DNA of 5,602 bases from an uncultured Clostridia bacterium (GTDB lineage: Bacteria; Bacillota_A; Clostridia; TANB77; CAG-508): contig CALXZR010000075.1 of NCBI GenBank assembly GCA_944393295.1, positions 1 to 5,602 of the forward strand, read 5' to 3'. Below, in pieces: positions 1-5,602 of this stretch (its first letter is position 1; every line of letters starts with the position of its first letter). A program made the position numbers and the translations under genes. A model generated the notes under the pieces. It was not told where the DNA came from. It searched no databases and saw only the letters and a program-made list of their open reading frames with translations.

Positions 1-613
1 TTCCTAAATACTTTACTACTTTAATAGAAACATTATTTTCGTCAGCAAGTAAAAATGCATTATAATTATATTTCCCATCACTTGTTAATAAATCTAAATT
101 TTTTAAGAAGTTTTCATTCAATTGTAATCCTTGTCCCTCATAATATATTTTTAATTGATTAAATGTTAGTTCTTGCCTAGGAGATTCAATTTCTTTTAAT
201 GTATTTTTTACTCTTTTGGCATACATATTATCAATCATTTCAAAAGTCATTCTCTCTTTACTGCTTCCAACTCTTAAATAACATCCTTCTGGTGTTCTTC
301 CCTTTTTCCTTAAGTAGTAAGGTTTTTCTGTACCACTTGATATTACAACTCTTATTACATTTTTTCCTTCTATTTTCTCTACAATAACATCAAATAATCC
401 TAATGTAGATGGTTGTATATTATTCTTTATCCTATCTTTTATTTGTAGCTGTATTCTATCAATGTCCGAAACGCCAACTACTTGTCCATCTTTTCTAATT
501 CCAACATAAATAATTCCACCTTCTTTATAATTTAGAAAAGCTATTACTTCTTGCTCAAAATCTTCATTTAGTTGCTCTTTGTTTTCTATACGGTTATTTT
601 CAATATTTTGCAT
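1..613 (-). CDS. AlbA_2 (Schlafen-type) ATP-binding regulator, C-terminus outside window
   Basis: The 204 visible codons match the N-terminal half of the widespread family annotated as AlbA_2 domain, 'RNA-binding domain-containing' or 'ATP-binding' transcriptional regulators. The first 40 residues contain IENKEQL (family norm IEYKxxL), then VIAFLNYKEGG and IIYVGI near residues 23-39. Next come IKDRIKNNIQPSTLGLFDV near 58-76, KPYYLRKKGRTPEG near 97-110, YLRVGSS near 112-118 and DGKYNYNAFLLAD near 179-191. Full-length relatives are usually about 450-570 residues, with a C-terminal GHKL-like ATPase and a winged helix, so more than half is probably missing to the left. The ATG at 613 is chosen because GGAG (622-625) lies 8 bases upstream, inside the final codons of the JAB gene; only 3 bases separate the two genes. 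It is thus the last visible gene of the operon. Such proteins often accompany defence and mobile modules as regulators. A nucleic-acid-sensing or regulatory role here is inference. Confidence 0.85.
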   Translation of the reverse strand, partial: MQNIENNRIENKEQLNEDFEQEVIAFLNYKEGGIIYVGIRKDGQVVGVSDIDRIQLQIKDRIKNNIQPSTLGLFDVIVEKIEGKNVIRVVISSGTEKPYYLRKKGRTPEGCYLRVGSSKERMTFEMIDNMYAKRVKNTLKEIESPRQELTFNQLKIYYEGQGLQLNENFLKNLDLLTSDGKYNYNAFLLADENNVSIKVVKYLG

Positions 614-616
614 TTT

Positions 617-1114
617 TCACTCTCCTCTTTTTAATATTTTTTCTACCTCTATAACCTCATATGTTAATTCTTCTATATTTCTAGTTGTTTGATTATAGCA
701 ATAAATTTTAAAAGGTTTCTTATAATCATTTCCTGAAATTATGAAAATCATCTTATATCCTAAATTATTATTAGAAATACTTATCATACTTTCCATATCC
801 ATTAAACTATATTGCATATTATTATTAGGATGTGTATGCCATTCTCCAATATAATAAAACCCATATTTTTTAAAAATTTTATTCTCTATTTTTTTTGAAT
901 ATTTTATATCTTTTCTAAATGACCTCCTCTTTCTTTCTGCATTATATCCTCCATCTATAATATGTGAAACAATAATATCAGCCTCTTTTTCACTATTTCT
1001 TCCTAATATTATTCCTCCTGTTTCTATTTCTTTCTCGCAAACTTTATCTATCTCTTTCCTCATACATTCAATTACTGACTTATCAACATACACTTTACTC
1101 ATTTCCACACACAC
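617..1114 (-). CDS. JAB/JAMM metalloprotease (Cap3-like deconjugating peptidase)
   Basis: This 165-residue protein is a single Mov34/MPN/PAD-1-like JAB domain. The JAMM zinc site is complete: Glu31 in ETGG, then His93 and His95 in GEWHTHP, seven residues, and Ser103-x-x-Asp106. This is the E / HxH-x7-S-x2-D arrangement of active isopeptidases. Prokaryotic JAB proteins next to E2-E1 fusions (Cap3 in type II CBASS) remove the protein to which the partner E1-E2 attached a target, or trim C-terminal tails. The gene overlaps the end of the E2-E1 gene by 20 bases. The GTG at 1112-1114 is taken as the start because AGAGG lies 5 bases upstream. The ATG four codons later (1102) would leave that site 17 bases away. 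A cytoplasmic location is expected, since there is no signal peptide or membrane helix. The substrate is unknown: neither a ubiquitin-like protein nor a CD-NTase is encoded nearby. Confidence 0.93.
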   Translation of the reverse strand: MCVEMSKVYVDKSVIECMRKEIDKVCEKEIETGGIILGRNSEKEADIIVSHIIDGGYNAERKRRSFRKDIKYSKKIENKIFKKYGFYYIGEWHTHPNNNMQYSLMDMESMISISNNNLGYKMIFIISGNDYKKPFKIYCYNQTTRNIEELTYEVIEVEKILKRGE

Positions 1115-2759
1115 AACATCCTCTATATCCTGGTATACTATATCTTCTAACTGTTATTTCATTTGTAAAGAACTCTTTTCCATCCAATGATTTCATTTCT
1201 TCATTTCCAATAAAATAACAATTATACATGTGCCCCTCATTATCTTTTGGTATTTTATTAGTTAAATAGTTTAATATTATTCTTACACCTAAATTTACAA
1301 TATTAAGATTGTAATTTTGACTTGCTATATAACTATTATTTGCACACCTATAATTATCATCCATTCCTAAATTAAAATCAGGTAACTTAGATTTCATATT
1401 TTCTATTTGTTCTGTTAAACAGTCTAGGCAAGCCATTTTCTTATTAGAAATTGCAACTACACCAGCTTTTGCTTTATAAAAGGCATTAACATATATTACT
1501 ATTTTATTCATTTCTAAACATAGTCCATCTAATATATAACTCGCATTATCATCATCAATGGTAGATATTATAACACTACTCTTTCTTATATACTCTTTTC
1601 CCAGCTTACTAATAAATTCTTGATTTTCTATATGAGTTTCACATGTTATACAAGAAATACATGGATTAATTTGTAAAAGTTTTTCTCTTAAAGCTTTTGT
1701 TTTATATCTATGTATATCCTTTAATGTCAACTCATGTTTTATTATATTTTCTATTTCTAGTTTTTGATAATCTATAAGAATGAAATTTTTTATTCCAGAT
1801 TTTGCTAGCTGTATTGCTAATTGTGAACCTATCGAGCCAATGCCAACTAGCATTACAGTTTTATTATCTAAACTTTGATAGTCCATATCTCCTGTTCTAT
1901 TAAATATACTATCACTATCTTTATATAAAACATATTTACTTATTTGCATACTTTTATTTTTTTCTATTTCAAATGCATTTCCTTCATAATTATAATTTTG
2001 ATATATTATAATTAATGGAAATGGAAAACTAATTTTTTTTTTTTCTACCTTTTGTAGTATATATTTACTACCTCCATATGCATTTAAATATTGTGAAATA
2101 TTAGATATTGTATTATTTTCATAATTATACTTAAGCCATCTTTCTTTACTTGTTATGATTACTATACCTTTTCCTACTTCATCATAGTCAAATATCTTTA
2201 AGAGTTTATTGTCTAAATCTAATGCAGTACCATCTTTCATCTCAACTTTATTTACAATACGCAAATCACATCTATCCTTCACCTTCTTGTATGTAAATAT
2301 TCCGATTCCTTCTTTTACTTGATTTATTTCTTTAGAAAAAATATATAAGTTATTCATATCATCATATCCTTCTGGGATAGTATCCTCTGTATTATATTGT
2401 CCTATTATGAACCACTCTTTAACTCTGTCTATTATTTCTTTTATTCCATAATTATATCTCCATCCATCAGGATTATGACCAAATAGGCACAATTCCCCCA
2501 TTGTATTATGAAATCCTTTTATATACGGTTTATTATTTTCATAGATAATTACATGAATTCTTTGATATGGATACTGATATGGATATAAACATATTGCTTT
2601 TAATATTTTTTTATTAAATTTTATATAGAAACTGTAATAAAAGACTCCACTTTCAAAAAAATCTCTATGTAATCCAAACGCATACACTGAATCTTTATGT
2701 GTTTCTATATAGTCCATTTCTTCTTTCAATCTTTCTGGATATTTTTCGTACCATTTCAT
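1095..2759 (-). CDS. E2-E1 fusion ubiquitin-like conjugating enzyme (Cap2-like, ThiF-fold)
   Basis: The protein has 554 residues from the ATG at 2759. Residues 1-130 form an E2-like domain: the YPYQYPYQR segment (59-67) resembles the E2 YPfxPP signature, and Cys91 in GELCLFGHNPDGW fits the active cysteine. Residues about 295-554 are a ThiF/E1 adenylation domain. It has the nucleotide-binding glycine loop VGIGSIGS (305-312), acidic Asp330 in ILIDY, EN at 337-338 followed by Lys341-His342 where relatives usually have Arg-His, and an Asp triplet at 402-404. Two CxxC pairs (444/447 and 548/551) look like a zinc knuckle. Cys472 in RCANNSY is the best candidate E1 thioester cysteine. The middle part (about 130-290) is unassigned. 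Length and domain order match Cap2 of type II CBASS, which attaches a C-terminal glycine of its CD-NTase to target proteins. One base separates it from the MBL stop codon. An A12 run lies inside the gene. Confidence 0.93.
   Translation of the reverse strand: MKWYEKYPERLKEEMDYIETHKDSVYAFGLHRDFFESGVFYYSFYIKFNKKILKAICLYPYQYPYQRIHVIIYENNKPYIKGFHNTMGELCLFGHNPDGWRYNYGIKEIIDRVKEWFIIGQYNTEDTIPEGYDDMNNLYIFSKEINQVKEGIGIFTYKKVKDRCDLRIVNKVEMKDGTALDLDNKLLKIFDYDEVGKGIVIITSKERWLKYNYENNTISNISQYLNAYGGSKYILQKVEKKKISFPFPLIIIYQNYNYEGNAFEIEKNKSMQISKYVLYKDSDSIFNRTGDMDYQSLDNKTVMLVGIGSIGSQLAIQLAKSGIKNFILIDYQKLEIENIIKHELTLKDIHRYKTKALREKLLQINPCISCITCETHIENQEFISKLGKEYIRKSSVIISTIDDDNASYILDGLCLEMNKIVIYVNAFYKAKAGVVAISNKKMACLDCLTEQIENMKSKLPDFNLGMDDNYRCANNSYIASQNYNLNIVNLGVRIILNYLTNKIPKDNEGHMYNCYFIGNEEMKSLDGKEFFTNEITVRRYSIPGYRGCCVCGNE
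1115..1124 (-). promoter_or_regulatory. Ribosome binding site deciding the JAB GTG start
   Basis: AGAGG at 1120-1124 is 5 bases before GTG 1112-1114 and lies inside the last codons of the E2-E1 gene. It is too far (17 bases) from the in-frame ATG at 1102, so the GTG start is favoured. Confidence 0.6.
2033..2044 (-). repeat. A12 homopolymer run inside the E2-E1 gene
   Basis: Twelve consecutive A residues on the coding strand encode part of GAA-AAA-AAA-AAA-ATT (Glu239 to Ile243), between the E2-like and E1 domains. Loss of one A brings a TAA seven codons after the AAA codons; gain of one A gives TAG almost at once. Either slip leaves an E2-only product of roughly 245 residues. It is the longest homopolymer noticed in the window. 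Confidence 0.9.
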
Positions 2760-2769
2760 ATTATTCTCC
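2760..2769 (-). promoter_or_regulatory. Ribosome binding site deciding the E2-E1 start
   Basis: GGAG at 2766-2769 lies 6 bases before the ATG at 2759 and within the last two sense codons of the MBL gene. A TTG at 2769-2771 would extend the E2-E1 frame by four codons but overlaps this site, so the ATG is preferred. Confidence 0.8.
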
Positions 2770-3732
2770 AAATCTATGATCCATCATTTTAGTTGGTGAC
2801 TCATGTCTAGTTTTTACTGTATTTTCTTTGTATTCTTTTATTTTTTGTCTTCTTCCTTTAGAAAAAACATAACCAAATTTACTTGCTTTATCTAAATTTA
2901 TACTATTTTCCTCTATATTAAATATAATATTTCCTTCGTTTCCTGTAATATATACTCCTCCATCTTCTGTTGTGTATTCTTCATATAATTCTATTGCATC
3001 TTCATGAGGTGGAAATTCTGGTTTTCCAGCCTTATTTTTTTCTTCATTTGTCCATGCAGATATTATAGTATATTGTGGTTCTATATCTTCGAGATGCTCA
3101 ATATTATGTTGTGCATCATGTTCTTCATTTTCTAACATAAAAAATGTTCTTGAACCATGATGACTAGCATGCAATATATCACTATTTAATAAATCATCAT
3201 ATGTGTCTAGAATCTTTTCATTCCAAACTTTCCAATTACTATCTCCAGTAAACAAAATAGATATATTCTTATATATTAATTTTATAACTAGACAATTATA
3301 ATGAATTCCTTCTGGGCTATCATCCTGAACATTATTGTTTTTAGAATTTAAGCAATAAATCTCAACATTTTCATCTGGAAAGTCTATTTTTTCTTTACTT
3401 GCCTTTAATTGATAGCTTCCTTTTCTTTCTATAATGTTAATAAATTTCTGGTAATCTTCATCTTCTTCATTTTCTTTTTCAAATCTAAAACCACTTTCCC
3501 ATATATTTCTTATTTCAAAATCCTCATCTATTATATCTATTCCTTTAATATGATCATTATGTGGATGAGTAATTATTAAATAATCTATAATACCATTATA
3601 TGCTACTTGCTTTAATATCTTATAAGCCTCATCATCTCTACTTGAGATATTTACATCAATTAATGCTATTTTTCCTTCAATCTCTAATATTGTCATATCC
3701 CCTTCTCCAACATTCATAAAATTAACTTTCAT
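2761..3732 (-). CDS. ComEC/Rec2-like metallo-beta-lactamase fold hydrolase
   Basis: This 323-residue soluble protein opens with FMNVGEGDMTILEI (5-18), the usual N-terminus of the ComEC-type MBL family. The metal site reads THPHNDH (His56, His58, Asp60, His61), then ILFTGD (Asp164), SHHGS (His191, His192) and FPPHED (His243). Members are metal-dependent phosphodiesterases or nucleases; the ComEC MBL domain degrades one DNA strand. It lacks the ComEC membrane-spanning competence domain. After about residue 280 the fold ends and a lysine/arginine-rich, probably flexible tail runs to the C-terminus HRFGE. The ATG at 3732 is preceded by GAGGAGG, 9 bases away inside the previous gene, and the two genes overlap by 11 bases. 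The final GGA-GAA codons also form the ribosome binding site of the E2-E1 gene. Its position directly before the E2-E1 gene is where type II CBASS would have the CD-NTase. Substrate and role as enzyme or conjugation target are unknown. Confidence 0.9.
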   Translation of the reverse strand: MKVNFMNVGEGDMTILEIEGKIALIDVNISSRDDEAYKILKQVAYNGIIDYLIITHPHNDHIKGIDIIDEDFEIRNIWESGFRFEKENEEDEDYQKFINIIERKGSYQLKASKEKIDFPDENVEIYCLNSKNNNVQDDSPEGIHYNCLVIKLIYKNISILFTGDSNWKVWNEKILDTYDDLLNSDILHASHHGSRTFFMLENEEHDAQHNIEHLEDIEPQYTIISAWTNEEKNKAGKPEFPPHEDAIELYEEYTTEDGGVYITGNEGNIIFNIEENSINLDKASKFGYVFSKGRRQKIKEYKENTVKTRHESPTKMMDHRFGE

Positions 3733-4333
3733 CTTTAATTACCTCCTCTAAATTTTTATATTCCACTATAATTTGACATACAAAATCCTTAGACTTCTTC
3801 CTACAACTAACCACTCCAATCAAATATGCCAGACATGATGCTATTATTTCTTTCCAAAAATACCCCTTGCAAACAATTGTTAAAATTATTGTAAATATTG
3901 AAATGAAGAATAAAACTAACGTGATATCTCTAATAACACAATATTCCGAGTTCTTCGCTATGACTGATGCAGTCTTTTTTACCTTATTATAATAATTTGA
4001 AAAAAAATGTGCATTGCTTATATTAGTTAGCTCTTTTATTAACCTTTCCCTCTCTTCTTTTGTTATCCTCTTATCTTTTACTATCCATTTGTCGCCTTTT
4101 TCAAAAGGCTGTTTAATGTATAAAAATCCTAATGCTATCCTTTCTTTTTGATTTCGATCAAATAAAGATATAACTAATAATACCATTATTAATACTATTA
4201 CGTCTATTGCCCATATTGAACTAAAAACTTCTCCAAATATATTATTTATTTTTGATATAATATAATGTGTTGTAGCAACTATCAATGAATATATTAGAAC
4301 ATACCTTTTTTCAAAACTTATTTCTAATGACAT
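3722..4333 (-). CDS. Four-TM membrane protein, candidate effector
   Basis: I do not recognise the family from motifs. The 203-residue protein has four hydrophobic segments: about 11-27, 42-58, 136-155 and 160-177. They are arranged as two hairpins flanking a charged loop of about 75 residues (60-135) that includes KRITKEERERLIKEL. A short charged tail follows (178-203). No signal peptide or catalytic motif is evident. The 2TM, cytoplasmic region, 2TM layout recalls the S-4TM class of membrane effectors known from nucleotide-signalling defence loci, but this protein is shorter than typical members and I see no decisive shared motif. It is the first gene of the operon. The ATG at 4333 is preceded by AAGGG at a distance of 8 bases, and its 3' end overlaps the MBL gene by 11 bases. 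A pore-forming or membrane-disrupting role is inference from position and topology; it could instead be a membrane anchor or sensor for the MBL protein. Confidence 0.85.
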   Translation of the reverse strand: MSLEISFEKRYVLIYSLIVATTHYIISKINNIFGEVFSSIWAIDVIVLIMVLLVISLFDRNQKERIALGFLYIKQPFEKGDKWIVKDKRITKEERERLIKELTNISNAHFFSNYYNKVKKTASVIAKNSEYCVIRDITLVLFFISIFTIILTIVCKGYFWKEIIASCLAYLIGVVSCRKKSKDFVCQIIVEYKNLEEVIKDES

Positions 4334-4357
4334 TTTTACATCCCTTCTTACGCAATA

Positions 4358-4408
4358 TTATTTTTTATTGATATTTTCAAATCTGCAATGCTCCATTGCA
4401 AATTTCAT
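4358..4408 (-). other. Possible 16-codon leader ORF
   Basis: The ATG at 4408 opens a short frame encoding MKFAMEHCRFENINKK and stopping at 4358-4360. AAGGA lies just upstream (4413-4417) at workable spacing. However, the predicted transcription start at about 4412 would remove that site from the mRNA, and the frame coincides with the inverted repeat. It may be a chance ORF; no similarity is recognised. Confidence 0.15.
4379..4405 (-). repeat. 27-base inverted repeat, possible operator or 5' UTR hairpin
   Basis: Two 12-base arms flank a GAG loop: AAATTTGCAATG and CATTGCAGATTT pair throughout, with one G-U wobble. The inner seven pairs (TGCAATG/CATTGCA) are perfect. The repeat starts a few bases after the predicted transcription start and is not followed by a T-run, so it is not a typical intrinsic terminator. 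A dimeric repressor site is the simplest reading. Which protein would bind is unknown. Confidence 0.55.
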
Positions 4409-4418
4409 ATTTTCCTTA

Positions 4419-4447
4419 TTTATATCATAAAATTGCTATAAATACAA
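4419..4447 (-). promoter_or_regulatory. Sigma-A-like promoter for the operon
   Basis: On the minus strand, TTGTAT (4442-4447) and TATAAA (4419-4424) are separated by exactly 17 bases. Each differs from the consensus TTGACA/TATAAT at one or two positions. Transcription would start near 4412, about 79 bases before the ATG of the four-TM gene. In DNA this AT-rich, chance matches are common, so the spacing and the position just after a terminator are the main support. Confidence 0.55.
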
Positions 4448-4479
4448 TTATTTTCCAGATATTAGCTCTTAAAATACAT

Positions 4480-4510
4480 AAAAGGTTGCTATTTTTAATA
4501 ACAACCCTTT
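4480..4510. terminator. Intrinsic terminator after the relaxase gene
   Basis: Two 13-base arms (4480-4492 and 4498-4510) pair completely around a 5-base loop, with two G-U wobbles in the minus-strand RNA. The core GGTTG/CAACC gives the G-C content. On the minus strand the stem begins 5 bases after the relaxase stop codon and ends in TTTT, then a mixed AT tract with another TTTT. The T-run is short and interrupted, so efficiency is uncertain. The plus strand also ends in TTT followed by an AT-rich tract, so it may work in both directions. Confidence 0.75.
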
Positions 4511-4515
4511 ATATT

Positions 4516-5602
4516 TTATCTACTTAAATTTCTATTCTTTTTCTTTGTTTTAATAACTTCCATCTGATCCAACTTCATTTGTTTCTCAATTTTCACAGCT
4601 TCTTTAACTTTTGGTATATCTTCTAAAATACAATTCGCTGTTTTCAAATTTTTTCTGTAAGTATTTAAAACATTTGTATATTCATCTCGCTTTGTTTTAT
4701 ATTCCTTTATCAACTTATCGTCTGTACAATTTCTTAACTTATTTCTATACTTTTGCCTTATATTAGCGACATCTTTGATATTTTCTTCAGTTTGTAAAAT
4801 ATAACTTTTTACATCTTCTACTGTTTTTATTTTTTCTGTTACAATAAGTCTAATCTCTTTAGAATATCTTTCCATTTTTCTAACTTCTTCTCTCATTTCA
4901 GGAGATAATGGCTTGTAATTTTCTCTTTTTGGCATTAAGCCTAATAAGTGAAATAACAATAGAAAAAGTATATCAATTCCTTTCATTTTACTTATATTCT
5001 TTAAATCTCCTTTAAATTTGTAAATTTTAAATTTTTTCTTATCTCTTTTTGGTTTTACAAATTCTAAATATCTGTTTTGCATATAATACGGATTTTTATT
5101 TACTCTACTTGCAATATTCTTTAGCAAATATTCTTCTCCTAAATGATACATTCTTACTGCTCTTTTATCATTTACTGAACGAATTGTAGGATATTTTCTA
5201 TTATAATCATCATTTATAATATATCCCTTTTTAAGCATTATCTTTTTAAATTGAGCATAATTTATACACATTTCCATTGCCTCATCAATTGCTTGTCTCA
5301 TCAAATTATATTTCGTTGGCTCTCCTCGTTTTTCTGCAAAATAGATATTTCTCGGAGTTCTACCTTTTGGCTTTTCAATTACTGTTAAATTATATTCTTT
5401 GCACAATTCATCTGATAATTCTCTAAAATGATAATATGCTCCTTTATTACAATTAAATTTCTTTCCAGTAAATATATTAACTGAATTTACAACAAAATGA
5501 TTATGATATGTGCCAGTATTAAAGTGCGTAGCTACTATTACTTGATATTCACTCCACATTTTTCTAGCTAGTTCTACTCCTATTTTATGTGCTAATTCTG
5601 GA
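4516..5602 (-). CDS. MobA/MobL-type relaxase, C-terminal part (5' end outside window)
   Basis: The frame is open to the right window edge, so the ATG at 5559 is internal: the preceding 14 codons continue the domain as PELAHKIGVELARK. The segment then reads VIVATH, followed by YHNHFVVNSV. This gives the metal-binding histidine triad of MOB_P-type relaxases (His26, His33, His35 counted from the first visible codon). The catalytic tyrosine normally lies further N-terminal, outside the window. Downstream, the stretch from KMKGIDILFLLLFHLLGLMPK through PLSPEMREEVRKMERYSKEIRLI (about 205-255) and a charged, helical, likely coiled-coil C-terminus match the layout of relaxases of clostridial and enterococcal conjugative transposons (Tn1549-like). 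The enzyme nicks the origin of transfer and stays attached to the transferred strand. About 361 residues are visible. It ends at a hairpin terminator, so it is probably transcribed separately from the downstream operon. Relaxase identity is secure; the element type is inferred. Confidence 0.93.
   Translation of the reverse strand, partial: PELAHKIGVELARKMWSEYQVIVATHFNTGTYHNHFVVNSVNIFTGKKFNCNKGAYYHFRELSDELCKEYNLTVIEKPKGRTPRNIYFAEKRGEPTKYNLMRQAIDEAMEMCINYAQFKKIMLKKGYIINDDYNRKYPTIRSVNDKRAVRMYHLGEEYLLKNIASRVNKNPYYMQNRYLEFVKPKRDKKKFKIYKFKGDLKNISKMKGIDILFLLLFHLLGLMPKRENYKPLSPEMREEVRKMERYSKEIRLIVTEKIKTVEDVKSYILQTEENIKDVANIRQKYRNKLRNCTDDKLIKEYKTKRDEYTNVLNTYRKNLKTANCILEDIPKVKEAVKIEKQMKLDQMEVIKTKKKNRNLSR

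Larger units (their letters stand above)
4334..4479 (-). promoter_or_regulatory. Leader region of the five-gene operon
   Basis: This 146-base gap sits between the relaxase terminator and the membrane-protein gene. Read on the minus strand it contains, in order, a promoter (-35 and -10), an inverted repeat, and the ribosome binding site AAGGG of the first gene. A 16-codon ORF with weak support also lies here. No tRNA or other structured RNA was recognised. Confidence 0.6.

Noticed and set aside
199..387. 62-codon plus-strand ORF encoding a hydrophobic, Phe/Leu-rich peptide
   Set aside because: It lies antisense within the AlbA_2 gene, whose protein motifs are clear. The peptide composition is what antisense reading of AT-rich coding DNA gives, and there is no convincing ribosome binding site.
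2559..2585. Short tandem repeat of a 12-base unit in the E2-E1 gene (YPYQ twice)
   Set aside because: It falls on the YPxxxP signature of E2 domains and contains only two copies, so it is explained as ordinary coding sequence.
2761..4333. MBL plus four-TM genes as a split ComEC competence channel
   Set aside because: The four-TM protein is far too short for the ComEC competence domain and shows none of its recognisable segments. The linkage to E2-E1 and JAB points elsewhere.
4351..4370. CAATA...TATTG inverted repeat upstream of the four-TM gene
   Set aside because: Arms of only five AT-rich bases are expected by chance in this composition.
5557..5559. ATG as the relaxase start codon
   Set aside because: The frame stays open to the window edge, and the preceding residues fit the relaxase domain, so this methionine is internal.
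1..5602. CRISPR array, tRNA, insertion-sequence ends or attachment sites
   Set aside because: No regularly spaced repeats, cloverleaf candidates, transposase fragments or terminal inverted repeats were seen by eye. Coding sequence fills nearly the whole window.

Overview
This is strongly AT-rich DNA with standard-code Firmicute features: GGAGG-type ribosome binding sites, TGG for Trp, TGA used as a stop, and heavy use of AGA and ATA. It looks like an accessory region of a low-GC clostridial-type bacterium. Every gene I can support lies on the minus strand, so the map is described from right (upstream) to left (downstream).

Right part (about 4516-5602): the 3' portion of a MobA/MobL-type relaxase gene, the nicking enzyme of a conjugative or mobilizable element. 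It resembles the relaxases of clostridial/enterococcal conjugative transposons. A strong hairpin just after its stop codon (4480-4510) separates it from what follows. The intergenic stretch 4334-4479 carries a good sigma-A-like promoter, a near-perfect inverted repeat just after the predicted transcription start, and a doubtful 16-codon leader ORF.

Left and central part (1-4333): five tightly coupled genes that read as one transcription unit. They encode a four-helix membrane protein, a ComEC-like metallo-beta-lactamase (MBL) fold hydrolase, an E2-E1 fusion protein like Cap2 of type II CBASS, a JAB/JAMM deubiquitinase-like peptidase like Cap3, and the N-terminal part of an AlbA_2/Schlafen-type ATP-binding regulator that runs off the window. 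Each ribosome binding site after the first lies inside the last codons of the preceding gene, so the genes are probably translationally coupled.

Interpretation: this looks like a ubiquitin-like conjugation and deconjugation module carried as defence cargo on an integrative or conjugative element. The E2-E1/JAB pair matches the ancillary module of type II CBASS. However, the window has no CD-NTase and no recognisable ubiquitin-like protein. The MBL gene sits where the CD-NTase would be expected, and the four-TM protein sits where a membrane effector would be expected. The working hypothesis is that the E2-E1 protein modifies or primes the MBL enzyme, or uses its C-terminal tail, that JAB reverses this, and that the four-TM protein is the membrane-damaging effector. 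Only the enzyme families are directly supported by sequence; the system-level reading is inference.
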